Assembly (NCBI RefSeq): GCF_002592045.1
Contig: NZ_MEJG01000007.1
Span: 1 to 64,000, forward strand
Reading direction: 5' to 3'
Origin: Parasaccharibacter apium
GTDB lineage: Bacteria > Pseudomonadota > Alphaproteobacteria > Acetobacterales > Acetobacteraceae
DNA: 64,000 nt
In this document: one piece after another, positions 24,343 through 33,388 of the stretch
Numbering within the stretch: position 1 is the stretch's first letter
Layout: each line of letters starts with the position of its first letter
Position numbers and translations under genes: made by a program
Notes under the pieces: model-generated
Seen by the model: only the letters and a program-made list of their open reading frames with translations
Told to the model about the DNA's origin: nothing
The model's database searches: none

Positions 24343-26841
24343 TTGCCTGTCAGCCAGTTTCAGGGTTATGTTGACGCCATAGACACTCACAGCGGCATTA
24401 TCCGCGGGTGGGCCATCAACTTACGCAACCCGCTCCAACCAGTGCGGTTACATGTCGTTATGGATGGACAGGAGGTCATGCAGGCTCTCTGTGATCTCCC
24501 GCGGGAAGATGTCCGCAGCACCTTGCATACCCCTAGCGAAAAACTAGGCTTTCAATTCACTCTACCACCTGCCGCTCTTGATGAGCAGCCTCATGAGATC
24601 TCACTACGCTTTGCAGATCGCTCCGCTCTACCCTTTCCTGATAGGCAAGACCCTAACAAAACGCATGACGTTATCTCCTTCATCCACTCATCGCAGATAG
24701 AGTATAGAAGTTGCGTTGACGGCCTCCATGAAGGGCTTTTACGTGGTTGGGTTGTAGCCCGCCAACGCCCCAGCGAGCCATGGAGAGGAAATGTCATCAT
24801 CTCCGTTAAAGCTGATGGGCTCTCACTCGGCACATTCCGCGCAAACCATTATCGTGGCGATGTGGTCGAAGCCCTCCAATGTGAGCCTAATTGCGGTTTT
24901 GAAGTCCCCATCCCTCAGCAGTTCCATGATGGCATACCGCATAATTTTAGCGTCACAAGTATCCCCGATAATATCCCCCTAGCGGGCAGCCCCTTAATCA
25001 CCGCCCTCGTTGATGACCAACTCGCTGCCAAGTTGGTACAAATTGAAAACACGATTGCCAGTCTCCACACACAACTCACCGCTCTACGCCGAGAGACGCA
25101 TAACCTCATCCCCAAACGTCCGCTCAACCTCCAACATTATGACCGTTGGGCGCGCCGTTATTACACCCATCTAAGCGAGCAAACAGCCCTCCAACGGCAA
25201 GCTCATCCTTTAAAAGACACCCCCCTTATTTCCGTCCTTTGTCCCACATGGCGACCAGATGAAGGCGACTTCCGCGCCGCGGTGGACTCCGTACTCGCAC
25301 AGACCTACCAACAATGGGAATTGATCATTGTCGATGATGGCAGTGCATGCCCCCGTACGACAAAGCTTATCCAAGATTATTGCAAAAGCGATAAACGTAT
25401 TCGCTCTGTCGTCCTACCGAAGAATCAAGGCATTGCCGGGGCTACTAATGCAGCAATCAAAGCTGCGCGCGGGGCGTATATCGCCTTTTTTGATCATGAT
25501 GACCTCCTCGTCGATGTCGCCTTAGAGCGCATGGTCCGCGCAGCACTCACAACGGGGGCCAAGCTCCTCTATTGTGATGAAGATAAAATAGATGCAGCTG
25601 GCCATTTTTTAGAGCCTAACCTCAAACCGGATTATGATTATCGCTATCTATTAGGCTGTAATTATATTTGCCATCTCACTGTTATGGAGGCCGAGCTTGT
25701 CCGTAAGATCGGCCCGCTAGAAGGGCAGTATAATGGCGCGCAAGACCATGACTTCCTTCTGCGTGCGGTGGAGCTCATCCCCCGAGAGGCCATCCATCAT
25801 GTCCCAGATATTTTGTATCATTGGCGTAAAACACCTAACTCTACAGCCAGTAATATCGGTAATAAAAGCTACGCTGTAAAAGCAGGCACGGACTGTGTCG
25901 CCGCACATCTTCACCGTCGGAAGATCAAAGCGACTGTATCATCCATTGATCGCCTAAGCCTTTACGCCATCCAATGGCCTTTCCGTAAACAACCCTCTAT
26001 CAGCATTATCATTCCCTTCCGCGATCAATTAGAGATGACGCGTAATTGCGTTGACTCCCTTCTCGCCTCACAAAAATATCGTAAATTTGAGATTATCCTT
26101 GTTGATAATTTCTCCGTTGAGAAAGCCACACTTTCTTGGCTGGAGAGTATCCAACGCCATAAACAAGTATCCGTCTTACGGGTGGAAGAGCCTTTTAACT
26201 ACGCACGGCTCAATAACCTTGCCGCGCGTCAAAGCAAAAGTGATCAACTCCTTTTCCTCAATAACGACGTCATCATCACCCAACCCGACTTCCTGACCCA
26301 CATGGTCCATGAGACACTCGCCTCCCCAACAGTCGGGGCCGTGGGGGCACGGCTTTTATACCCTAACGGGACAATCCAACATGCTGGGGTCTCTGTCGGG
26401 CCGGATGTTATTGGGGTGCATGTTCATCGTCTCCAACCCAATACGGATTTTGGCTATATTGGTCGTATCCGCTTACCCCATGAGGTTACAGCTGTAACCG
26501 GGGCGGCTCTCATGGTCCCTCGTACTCTTTTTGAAGAGCTTGATGGCTTTGATGAAACCTACCTTGCCGTCGCTTATAATGATGTTGACCTTTGTTTAAA
26601 AATTCGTGCCAGCGGTCATACCATCATCTACTGCGCTATGGCAGAAGCTGTCCATCATGAAAGCTACTCCCGTGGCAGTGATGATCGCCCCGAGCATGAG
26701 GCCCGCTTCTTCCACGAAAAACAAGTCATGCTTGAACGCTGGAAAGAAAATTTACTCTTTAAAAATGATCCAGCATACCCACATTACTTCAGACAGGACC
26801 TGCGGACCTTCTTTGACCTCCGCAACCCAGAGGATTTATAA
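24343..26841 (+). CDS. Large glycosyltransferase with two GT2 domains and two N-terminal beta modules
   Basis: About 832 residues from TTG 24343, which has GGGGAGGGG just upstream. An ATG at 24259 would add 28 residues but has no ribosome site. Two related modules come first, each with a GYVD/CVDGL...G..RGW pattern followed by a DG turn and a GF strand. A short coiled coil precedes GT2 domain 1 (from about 295: VLCPTWRPDEGDF, DDGS, DHDD, DEDK) and GT2 domain 2 (from about 550: IIPFRDQLEMTRNCVDSLL, LNND, GAVGARLLYPN, GFDE, VDLCL). Both catalytic DxD-like sites look intact. It probably makes a surface glycan or decorates a glycoprotein; the sugar is unknown. It stands alone, 11 kb from the exporter cluster's first gene. 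Confidence 0.85.
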   Translation: MPVSQFQGYVDAIDTHSGIIRGWAINLRNPLQPVRLHVVMDGQEVMQALCDLPREDVRSTLHTPSEKLGFQFTLPPAALDEQPHEISLRFADRSALPFPDRQDPNKTHDVISFIHSSQIEYRSCVDGLHEGLLRGWVVARQRPSEPWRGNVIISVKADGLSLGTFRANHYRGDVVEALQCEPNCGFEVPIPQQFHDGIPHNFSVTSIPDNIPLAGSPLITALVDDQLAAKLVQIENTIASLHTQLTALRRETHNLIPKRPLNLQHYDRWARRYYTHLSEQTALQRQAHPLKDTPLISVLCPTWRPDEGDFRAAVDSVLAQTYQQWELIIVDDGSACPRTTKLIQDYCKSDKRIRSVVLPKNQGIAGATNAAIKAARGAYIAFFDHDDLLVDVALERMVRAALTTGAKLLYCDEDKIDAAGHFLEPNLKPDYDYRYLLGCNYICHLTVMEAELVRKIGPLEGQYNGAQDHDFLLRAVELIPREAIHHVPDILYHWRKTPNSTASNIGNKSYAVKAGTDCVAAHLHRRKIKATVSSIDRLSLYAIQWPFRKQPSISIIIPFRDQLEMTRNCVDSLLASQKYRKFEIILVDNFSVEKATLSWLESIQRHKQVSVLRVEEPFNYARLNNLAARQSKSDQLLFLNNDVIITQPDFLTHMVHETLASPTVGAVGARLLYPNGTIQHAGVSVGPDVIGVHVHRLQPNTDFGYIGRIRLPHEVTAVTGAALMVPRTLFEELDGFDETYLAVAYNDVDLCLKIRASGHTIIYCAMAEAVHHESYSRGSDDRPEHEARFFHEKQVMLERWKENLLFKNDPAYPHYFRQDLRTFFDLRNPEDL

Positions 26842-26943
26842 TCTAAAGGGTATGAGGAAGAAGCCTGGGAGAAGTTCCCGCCCGGTTTCTGAGCGTTCTC
26901 CTCCTCTTTTAGGGGGAAACCGACACCATATAAGGAGTGTTAC

Positions 26944-27451
26944 GATGAGCAAGATCAACCACTTTCACACAAGCAACAACACACCAGACAACACAAAGAG
27001 CGTCTCTATCGAGACTCTTAATGCCCGTCTGGCAGACCTAATCGACCTCGCCTTAGTCACCAAGCAAGCCCATTGGAACCTCAAAGGGACAAACTTCATC
27101 GGTGTGCATGAAATGCTCGATGGCTTTCGTAGCGGGCTTGATGGCTTTATCGACACTGCTGCAGAACGTGCTGTGCAGCTCGGCGGTGTTGCTTTGGGGA
27201 CAGTTCAGGCCGTACATAGCCACACAAACTGCGCCCCCTATCCAACAGAAATCTTCACTGTATTGGACCATGTTAAAGCCTTAGCAGAGCGTTATGGTGT
27301 TGTTGCCAACAAAATCCGCGATGCCATTAAGACAACGGCCGAGGCTGGCGATGATGATACAGCTGACCTCTTTACAGAGATCTCCCGCGGCTTGGATAAA
27401 AACCTCTGGTTCCTAGAGGCTCACCTCCAGGCTGAAGCAGGTCCGCGCTAA
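26944..27451 (+). CDS. dps: Dps-family DNA-protecting ferritin-like protein
   Basis: A 168-residue protein from ATG 26944, with AAGGAG 8 bp upstream. The ferroxidase residues align one-for-one with E. coli Dps with a constant shift of eight: His43, His55, Asp59, Asp70 and Glu74. It forms dodecamers that oxidise and store iron and shield DNA during starvation and peroxide stress. The N-terminal tail is short and polar with few lysines, so DNA binding may be weaker than in E. coli; this is inference. It stands alone and is followed by two consecutive terminator hairpins. Confidence 0.95.
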
Positions 27452-27469
27452 TAGCCGTACCTCAAAAAA

Positions 27470-27500
27470 AGGGGCTGTTATAACCTGGCCCCTCTTTATT
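27470..27500 (+). terminator. First hairpin after dps
   Basis: AGGGGC and GCCCCT arms around a 12-base loop are followed by CTTTATT. The U-run is imperfect, so this is probably a partial terminator backed up by the next hairpin. Confidence 0.6.
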
Positions 27501-27540
27501 AAAAAAGGCGTGCTCCCCAACGAGGGACACGCCTTTTTTA
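27501..27540. terminator. Strong bidirectional terminator between dps and the minus-strand cluster
   Basis: A6 followed by GGCGTG, a 17-base partly paired centre, then CACGCC and T6-7. It can serve dps from the left and the 174-residue hypothetical gene, which ends 11 bp to the right, from the other strand. Confidence 0.85.
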
Positions 27541-27550
27541 TAAGGTCGTC

Positions 27551-28075
27551 TTAAAGCGATAACGCCAAATGCTGTCGAGCAAAATAGAAGGGATCCTCCT
27601 CTAAAACATCCTTTACACGCCGCCCATCTGCCAACACATCAGTCTCTTGAGCAAGATCAGCAGGCATAAAATCTTTCCGCCACTCACCCACAGCAACACC
27701 TTCAGGAAGAAGAGCGGAGGAAGGCTCAGGCTCTACCAATTGTTCTGGCTGCAAGGGCCCTTCCTCGCCCCCTTGAGAGGGCTCCCCCAAACCCAGACAA
27801 TCTATAATCGCGCGGAAATCATCATCCGCTAATCGACCGGGCACAGCACCCCGTTCACGCTGAACAATCCAATCCTTCGTCAGGTCATAAAGCGCATTTC
27901 TAATTGGCCTATCCTCATAGGACCCTAGCTGCATAGCCTGCCAATGAGAATACGCAGCCCCTACCAATTGCGCACAATCTTCCTCTGTTAATTTCTGTGG
28001 TGCAGAAGAGGCCGATTTTTTAACAACCCATCCACCGGCTAACTTCAACAAAGCCGCTTTATCTATATCGAGCAT
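27551..28075 (-). CDS. Hypothetical 174-residue protein, last gene of the exporter/glycosylation cluster
   Basis: I do not recognise the family. It is soluble, acidic and lacks a signal peptide. An N-terminal helical part (residues 1-95) includes the pattern WQAMQLGSYEDRPIRNALYDL, a Pro/Glu-rich linker spans roughly 98-125, and the end is a compact hydrophilic tail. Start and stop are well placed: its ATG is 1-2 bp after the GT4 stop codon, so it is translated together with that enzyme, and a strong terminator follows. A cytoplasmic accessory to the glycosyltransferases or exporter is possible but unproven. Confidence 0.7.
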   Translation of the reverse strand: MLDIDKAALLKLAGGWVVKKSASSAPQKLTEEDCAQLVGAAYSHWQAMQLGSYEDRPIRNALYDLTKDWIVQRERGAVPGRLADDDFRAIIDCLGLGEPSQGGEEGPLQPEQLVEPEPSSALLPEGVAVGEWRKDFMPADLAQETDVLADGRRVKDVLEEDPFYFARQHLALSL

Positions 28076-28076
28076 C

Positions 28077-29321
28077 TTATATCGCCTCCCGGCCTGTCAT
28101 CCTGCATATGAGTGCTTCATATTGAGCCAAATACTGCTCCATATCCAATAACTTTTCTGCCTTTTGGCGTACATTATAGCTCAGTCGTTCCCCTAATGTA
28201 CGGTTTTCCAAAAGATTCAACACAGCATCACTTAACGCCTCTGGCTTTAAAAACGGCACCATAAGCGCCGTTTCCTGGTGTGTTAGATACTCCTGCACAG
28301 GGGCTGTATCACTTGCTACCAAGGGGCACCCTAATGCCATTGCCTCCCGCAATGACCATGACAATACAAAAGGATAGGTCAAATACACATGTGCATCCGA
28401 GCGTTGTAAAACACGAATCATCTGCTCCCGCTCTAGCCAGCCTACAAAATGAATCCGCGAAAGGTCTAACTGGCCCTCAAGTTCTTTTAACATCGTCTCA
28501 CGCCAGTTTCCCCCACCAATAGGCGGTACACCGTAACTCACCTCATCCCCGCCCATAAGGATCACTCGGCAATCCGGTCGCGCCTTTAATAAAGCTGGTA
28601 GAGCACGCATCATACTATGGAAACCACGATAAGGCTCTAAATTACGCGCAGCATATGTCACGAGCTTTTCATACGGGGCCACCCTCACCGTACCAAGCTG
28701 GAAAGGCTTTTGCCGGATTGTGGGGGCAGGACGGCACTGCGTTAAATTCACACCCTCATCTAACAAAATCAACTTATCCTGCGCCCAGTCTGGATAAGTT
28801 GCCTTCTGAAAATGTGTAGGCGTTTGCCCCAACCCCGGCCCCGCTAGCGCCTGGAGGTTGACCGCATTTTTACACCGCACCAATAACCCAGCATTCTCCG
28901 GCATGGGAAACTCTGGATCAAACCCCGTATCGCGCCCTGTAAGGCCATAATAAAATTCAAAATACCCTAATAAAGGGACACCGGGGAAAACAGCATCTAA
29001 ATTTAAAAGCTCTCCCCAACCGTGATGGCCAATAATAATATCAGGCTGGAAGCCTAAATCCTTTAAAGAACGCGCAACAGCTGCAATCGCCTCTGCCCGG
29101 CGAATAGCATAGTCAAACTCCCCTACAAAAGGATGAGCCTTTCCCCGCTCAACCTCTGGCAAGCGATATAATACGCGACGCACCCCCGGAATATCCGGCC
29201 CTTTACCCGCTGTAATAAACACAACATCATGTTCCGGCTTACGGCCAAGACGAGCCACGATATGGGCATATTGTGCCGGGAAACTCTGATGAACAAAAAG
29301 AAAACGCACCCGCTCCCCCAA
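28077..29321 (-). CDS. GT4-family (GT-B fold) glycosyltransferase
   Basis: A 414-residue GT-B enzyme. The N-terminal Rossmann half starts FLFVHQSFPAQYAHIVARL and contains DIIIGHHGWGELL. The C-terminal nucleotide-sugar half shows RNLEPYRGFHSMMRALPAL, HFVGWLEREQMIRVLQRSD and the SLREAMALGCPLVASD donor-binding loop; the usual EX7E motif is only partly kept. There is no signal peptide, so it acts in the cytoplasm. It lies between the ChW-like gene (14 bp) and a hypothetical gene (1-2 bp). The sugar donor and acceptor are unknown; its cluster suggests it modifies an exported polysaccharide or protein. Confidence 0.85.
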   Translation of the reverse strand: MGERVRFLFVHQSFPAQYAHIVARLGRKPEHDVVFITAGKGPDIPGVRRVLYRLPEVERGKAHPFVGEFDYAIRRAEAIAAVARSLKDLGFQPDIIIGHHGWGELLNLDAVFPGVPLLGYFEFYYGLTGRDTGFDPEFPMPENAGLLVRCKNAVNLQALAGPGLGQTPTHFQKATYPDWAQDKLILLDEGVNLTQCRPAPTIRQKPFQLGTVRVAPYEKLVTYAARNLEPYRGFHSMMRALPALLKARPDCRVILMGGDEVSYGVPPIGGGNWRETMLKELEGQLDLSRIHFVGWLEREQMIRVLQRSDAHVYLTYPFVLSWSLREAMALGCPLVASDTAPVQEYLTHQETALMVPFLKPEALSDAVLNLLENRTLGERLSYNVRQKAEKLLDMEQYLAQYEALICRMTGREAI

Positions 29322-29335
29322 TCAACCTTGGGTTA

Positions 29336-30286
29336 TTACGCTTTAGAAGAACGAGTCCGCGTATTCGTACCACCTTGCTTAATCGCTTTCCCCTCCCCTG
29401 CGGTGGAGGAGGCCTTTACACTCTTCCGCTGTCGTAGCGGAACAAAGGTCACGCAAAACGCTTCCAGCGGGGCAAGGCTCTCTGCCTGCAAAGCATCATC
29501 CTCTCCCTCAGTCAGAGTGCTTTCCGTCCCATCGGTAAAACATGCCGTCAGCTCAAGCGACCAGTTTTGCGCTGCTGCCTCCTTCAACCGGACACGTAAC
29601 CCAAGAATCGGCAAGGACATCCCACGTGAACCGCAGAACTGTCCGCCCTCAGCCCATGGTGACAACCATCCACGCCCTAGCACAGCCTGATATTCTATAT
29701 CACTCGCCTTAATATCATCCCCAGATGGTGTAATGGAGAAACCCTCAACCCACCTCTTACTATCTTTTTTACCGACCCATTCTCCCACGGCACAGCCCAC
29801 ATCACCACGCCGCTGCACATGCGCAATTACCTCATGCGTACCCTGCCCCGCAGCCCCAGAGACAGATGCCCGGCCTGTACCAGCCTCTCCCGTTGCAATT
29901 GAGGCCACATTCTCCCCAGCTACCTGCCCAGCAGGAACCCCACCAATAAGACGAATGACCTGCAAGCGCGGGGCTTCCCCCCCTGTTTGACCATCCTGAT
30001 AGGTCGTCACCATAATGCCAGCAGGACCACGACGAATACGCACCAACGCCGCACTATTAGCCGCCCCCATCCAGCCATCCTCTGCAAAGGTTACAACCTC
30101 CACAGCATCCTCAGGAGAACCCGGCGCACGCGATATCCGAATCCCCGGCAATCCACTCGGCCCTGCCTCCATCTGCCCTGGCGCATGGAACACACAAAAC
30201 ACCCCCGCATCCAACGTCATCACGTGCGCACCTGCCTTCAGATCCGTTATATGATGACGGGGTTGGTCTTTCTCTGTATCGGGCAT
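29336..30286 (-). CDS. ChW-like (hydrophobic-W) repeat protein of unknown function
   Basis: A 316-residue protein without an evident signal peptide. Around residues 197-240 the order of landmarks (YQA, then RGWLSPWAEGGQFCGSRG, then LPILGLRVRLK) matches the clostridial hydrophobic-W repeat: Y.a...GW..W...G...G..G....l..l.i.L. A second, more diverged copy seems to precede it (about 150-190: IAHVQRRGDVG ... GEWVGKK ... VEGFSI). The C-terminal 30 residues are basic and Ser/Thr-rich, probably disordered. It sits between the two glycosyltransferase genes of the cluster. A lectin-like or surface-binding role is inference; it could itself be an exported product of the ABC system, but no secretion signal is recognisable. 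Confidence 0.6.
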   Translation of the reverse strand: MPDTEKDQPRHHITDLKAGAHVMTLDAGVFCVFHAPGQMEAGPSGLPGIRISRAPGSPEDAVEVVTFAEDGWMGAANSAALVRIRRGPAGIMVTTYQDGQTGGEAPRLQVIRLIGGVPAGQVAGENVASIATGEAGTGRASVSGAAGQGTHEVIAHVQRRGDVGCAVGEWVGKKDSKRWVEGFSITPSGDDIKASDIEYQAVLGRGWLSPWAEGGQFCGSRGMSLPILGLRVRLKEAAAQNWSLELTACFTDGTESTLTEGEDDALQAESLAPLEAFCVTFVPLRQRKSVKASSTAGEGKAIKQGGTNTRTRSSKA

Positions 30287-30412
30287 GTTTTCTCCAGTAG
30301 GCCGAGACTACAAAAATGCAGAACCTATTTGCATAGAACCGCTTGAAATGTCACTGTTAAGGTACCTTATTTTAAGCTATTCTGCAAAACACACCTCTAA
30401 AGCTCATTCTCA
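30287..30412. other. 126-bp gap inside the exporter/glycosylation cluster
   Basis: This is the only gap above 20 bp inside the minus-strand cluster and is more AT-rich than its surroundings. It may carry an internal promoter for the three downstream genes. I see no terminator hairpin or coding fragment in it. Confidence 0.4.
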
Positions 30413-33388
30413 CTATCGTCCTAGTGCCATAAAGAGGGCTGCCAACCGGTCAACTGGCAGGCCCAAGGGCACGACACGCCCCCAATCTGGCCCTGCTCGT
30501 TTTATCCGTTCAGCAGCCGCCCCAATATCAAACCCTATGACAGCCAACCCTGCCCTCCATAACCATCCTAGCGCATAACACCAGGTTTCTGGCGCGATAG
30601 AGGGCAAAAAGCCTATGTCAGCCCCACTCTCTCGGATAAGCGCATACGTATCTACATCCTCGTAAGAGCCAGTCACCTTTATCCCAGCCTTTAGCAGACT
30701 CTCATCATCATGAGTGCCGCCAATCACTGTTAGCCGCAATGGAAGATTATGCTGCTGAATATAATGACCTAGTGTCAAAACTATGTCATAACCCTTCCAA
30801 CGACTAATACCCCCTAAGATAATAACCTGTAGAGGCCGTTCTTTCACAATAAAGTGATTGTGACGCAATGGACCAGGTGCGGAGCATATTTGCTCATCAT
30901 CCTCTAAAGATTCTCTCTCGACCGGATTATTAATTGATATATGACGTTCTAGTCGCTTTGCAGCATCTTCACTAGGGGCCACAACCCGGCTTGCTTCATT
31001 CAGCTCTTTCGTCGAGCGCGCAATTAAATCAGGTAGGCTAATTCCTACCTCTGCTGGGGCATCACCTCGCGCTAGACAAGCGGCGCATCCCGTTAAAGAC
31101 GGTTCTCCGCAATAACGGCCCTCTTCATTTAACAAAGCAATACGCGGGCAAAACCAAATGTGATCATGAACATACACTTCATAAGGCACATCCAGCTTAT
31201 GATGTAACTGCCGCATAGCAAGTTCATGGCCCAACAAATGATGCCAAAAAACGCGCACCACCCCCATTGCCTGCAAAAACGCTACTAAGATGGGATATTC
31301 TTCTGGCAAACAAAATATCAGATTAGGGGCCTCCACCCCGTCTATAGGGCTAACAATCCGACATCCTTCTTGCGTGGGCTCTATAATAAAGGGCAGCACA
31401 TCATTTTTACTTAACCGAGTCGCATGTTCTTTTGTAGCACGCGCGACACCCCCACCACCCCGATGTTGGAGCAACACCACCGCACTGGAAAAACGCGCCC
31501 GATGCTGGGCCATGCGCTGCCAATCCAACTGCCGCCAGAAAACACGCAGCGGCTCCGCCCGCTTCCACCGCTGGATTGCGGCATCATAACCGGGATAAAG
31601 GCGATTCAGAATCGTAAGATTCCGCTGCAAAAGCGGGCTGCCTTCGGCCCCAAAAGAGCCATGACCATAATGCAGAACATACACATCCGCCCCCACAAGA
31701 TGCGTAAAACCTGCCTCACTAGCCCTTAGGCAAAAATCATTTTCCTCCCCATAACCTTGCGCAAAATACGCCCCCCGTAATCGTCCTACCGCTTTAAGAC
31801 ACGCAGCCGAAACAGCCATGCAAAACCCATTTGCTGTCGGTAAGCTCACATGAAGTGGCATGGCCTCCGCTTGTTGTTGGCACAACGCATCTAGCGCGGC
31901 GGCTTCTTGCACAGATGGAGCGGGATTGTCACGATTCGGCACCGGGTAAGAGGTCAACCCGCCCGCATTAGAGAGCGGCGTGACCGTCCCCACCCCCACT
32001 TGGCCCAACCAACGGCGCAATCGTTCTACCCACGGGCCAAAGACAAGCGTATCGCTATTAAGCCAAATGACATCCCACCCCTCTGGCACCAAAGCAAGGC
32101 CGGTATTAATGCTCTCCACAAACCCTCGATTACGCTCATGACGCTTAATCCGCACACGCCCCTCTTGTGCGAGAGAGAGGAGATACGTACGCAAAGCTAC
32201 CTCTGGGGACGCATCATCAATAATAATAACCCGGCATGAGGGGGGAATGGTCGCTAACACGCTTTCTACACAAGCTTGCACCATAGCTTTATCCCGATAA
32301 ACAGGGATAATCACCGCGCATCCCGCTGCTACCGTGCTTTGCTGCCCCTTACCCACATGCTTACGCGCCTTCCGGCAACCTTCCCGCGTCCAGCCTTTCC
32401 GCTTATTCCCAGTAGATGAGGGCAATTGCATCAACTGCACAAGGGCCGGGTCTAACGGCGCGCCCTGTAACAACCTGCCATAACCATCATAAAAGCCCGT
32501 CCGCTTTACCGCTAAGTCTGGCCATGCCTCATAGGGAAGGTAAAACCCATAAGGACGCTGCAAAAGGGCCGTGCTGCTAAAGCCCTCCGCTAGCCCCTCT
32601 ATCTTTATCGGTGCTTCATGACCATCCACCCTAATAGTGGGCACAGCCCCCGGCTCTCCGGGGTACCATAACCATCCGCGTACCCCTTGGGCCTCTGGCG
32701 TGATGAGGGAATGACAGCGTATCACGGCCTGAAGGTCAATCTGGCCTCCTAACACAGTATGGCCATCACAAATAAGATGGAGGCGTTCCCCACGCCACCA
32801 CGGGCCTTTCTGTTGAGGGGCATGCTCTGCGAGGTCATACATACCGCTAGAGAACGCCCCTAAAGGGGCATCATCTAAAAACACCGTCACCGGTTCTCTA
32901 ACGCGCAGCCATAACACCCCCGCGCACGACAATGATGCCCATCCAACAGCCTTTATAGAGGCCGCAATGCCATCCATTAACACATCATGCCCGACCCCAA
33001 GGCTATTACGCGCTAAGACCTGCCCTATAACATGGGCTGCCTCCACAGCTTGCCCGCTGCGCCACAACACACCTGCAAGGGCAAGACCAGCCTCCCTAAC
33101 CCCACACCGCTTCCATATTCTCATTAACCGTGGGAGGGCCCACCCTATATCGCCACCTTCCAATAAAGCCACAGCATAGGTGAAGCTAACCGTATCATCC
33201 CTGCCCGATAGACGCTCCGCCCGCCCTAACCAAAACAAGCCTTCCTCTCGCGCACCCCGCCTTAAACACTCAACCCCTTGGTCAAACATTCTATGCAGCT
33301 CACGCATATGCTGCTCTTGCCAGCGGGCTTCCTCCTGCGGGGTGCAAAAACGACCATATCCCGGAATGAACGTATTTGGTGTTTTCAC
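30413..33388 (-). CDS. Large GT2 / GT4 bifunctional glycosyltransferase
   Basis: A 991-residue protein. An N-terminal helical TPR-like region (about 20-150) is followed by a beta module with GVRGWLWYPGEPG and a VDG turn, like those of the 24343 enzyme. A GT2 domain starts near 357 (VIIPVYRDKAMVQACVESVL, IDDAS, LNSDT, TPLSNAGG, GFCMAVS, YGEENDFCLRA). A GT-B type C-terminal part follows from about 640, with VILGGISRWKGYDI near 853. It overlaps the Sel1 gene by 4 bp (ATGA). TPR-GT2-GT-B fusions of this kind build or modify surface glycans or flagellin- and adhesin-like proteins in other bacteria; the actual target here is unknown. Confidence 0.8.
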   Translation of the reverse strand: MKTPNTFIPGYGRFCTPQEEARWQEQHMRELHRMFDQGVECLRRGAREEGLFWLGRAERLSGRDDTVSFTYAVALLEGGDIGWALPRLMRIWKRCGVREAGLALAGVLWRSGQAVEAAHVIGQVLARNSLGVGHDVLMDGIAASIKAVGWASLSCAGVLWLRVREPVTVFLDDAPLGAFSSGMYDLAEHAPQQKGPWWRGERLHLICDGHTVLGGQIDLQAVIRCHSLITPEAQGVRGWLWYPGEPGAVPTIRVDGHEAPIKIEGLAEGFSSTALLQRPYGFYLPYEAWPDLAVKRTGFYDGYGRLLQGAPLDPALVQLMQLPSSTGNKRKGWTREGCRKARKHVGKGQQSTVAAGCAVIIPVYRDKAMVQACVESVLATIPPSCRVIIIDDASPEVALRTYLLSLAQEGRVRIKRHERNRGFVESINTGLALVPEGWDVIWLNSDTLVFGPWVERLRRWLGQVGVGTVTPLSNAGGLTSYPVPNRDNPAPSVQEAAALDALCQQQAEAMPLHVSLPTANGFCMAVSAACLKAVGRLRGAYFAQGYGEENDFCLRASEAGFTHLVGADVYVLHYGHGSFGAEGSPLLQRNLTILNRLYPGYDAAIQRWKRAEPLRVFWRQLDWQRMAQHRARFSSAVVLLQHRGGGGVARATKEHATRLSKNDVLPFIIEPTQEGCRIVSPIDGVEAPNLIFCLPEEYPILVAFLQAMGVVRVFWHHLLGHELAMRQLHHKLDVPYEVYVHDHIWFCPRIALLNEEGRYCGEPSLTGCAACLARGDAPAEVGISLPDLIARSTKELNEASRVVAPSEDAAKRLERHISINNPVERESLEDDEQICSAPGPLRHNHFIVKERPLQVIILGGISRWKGYDIVLTLGHYIQQHNLPLRLTVIGGTHDDESLLKAGIKVTGSYEDVDTYALIRESGADIGFLPSIAPETWCYALGWLWRAGLAVIGFDIGAAAERIKRAGPDWGRVVPLGLPVDRLAALFMALGR

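Noticed and set aside
27551-30286. RTX-type type I secretion cargo in the exporter cluster
   Set aside because: Neither unknown protein has glycine-rich calcium-binding nonapeptides or a recognisable C-terminal secretion signal.
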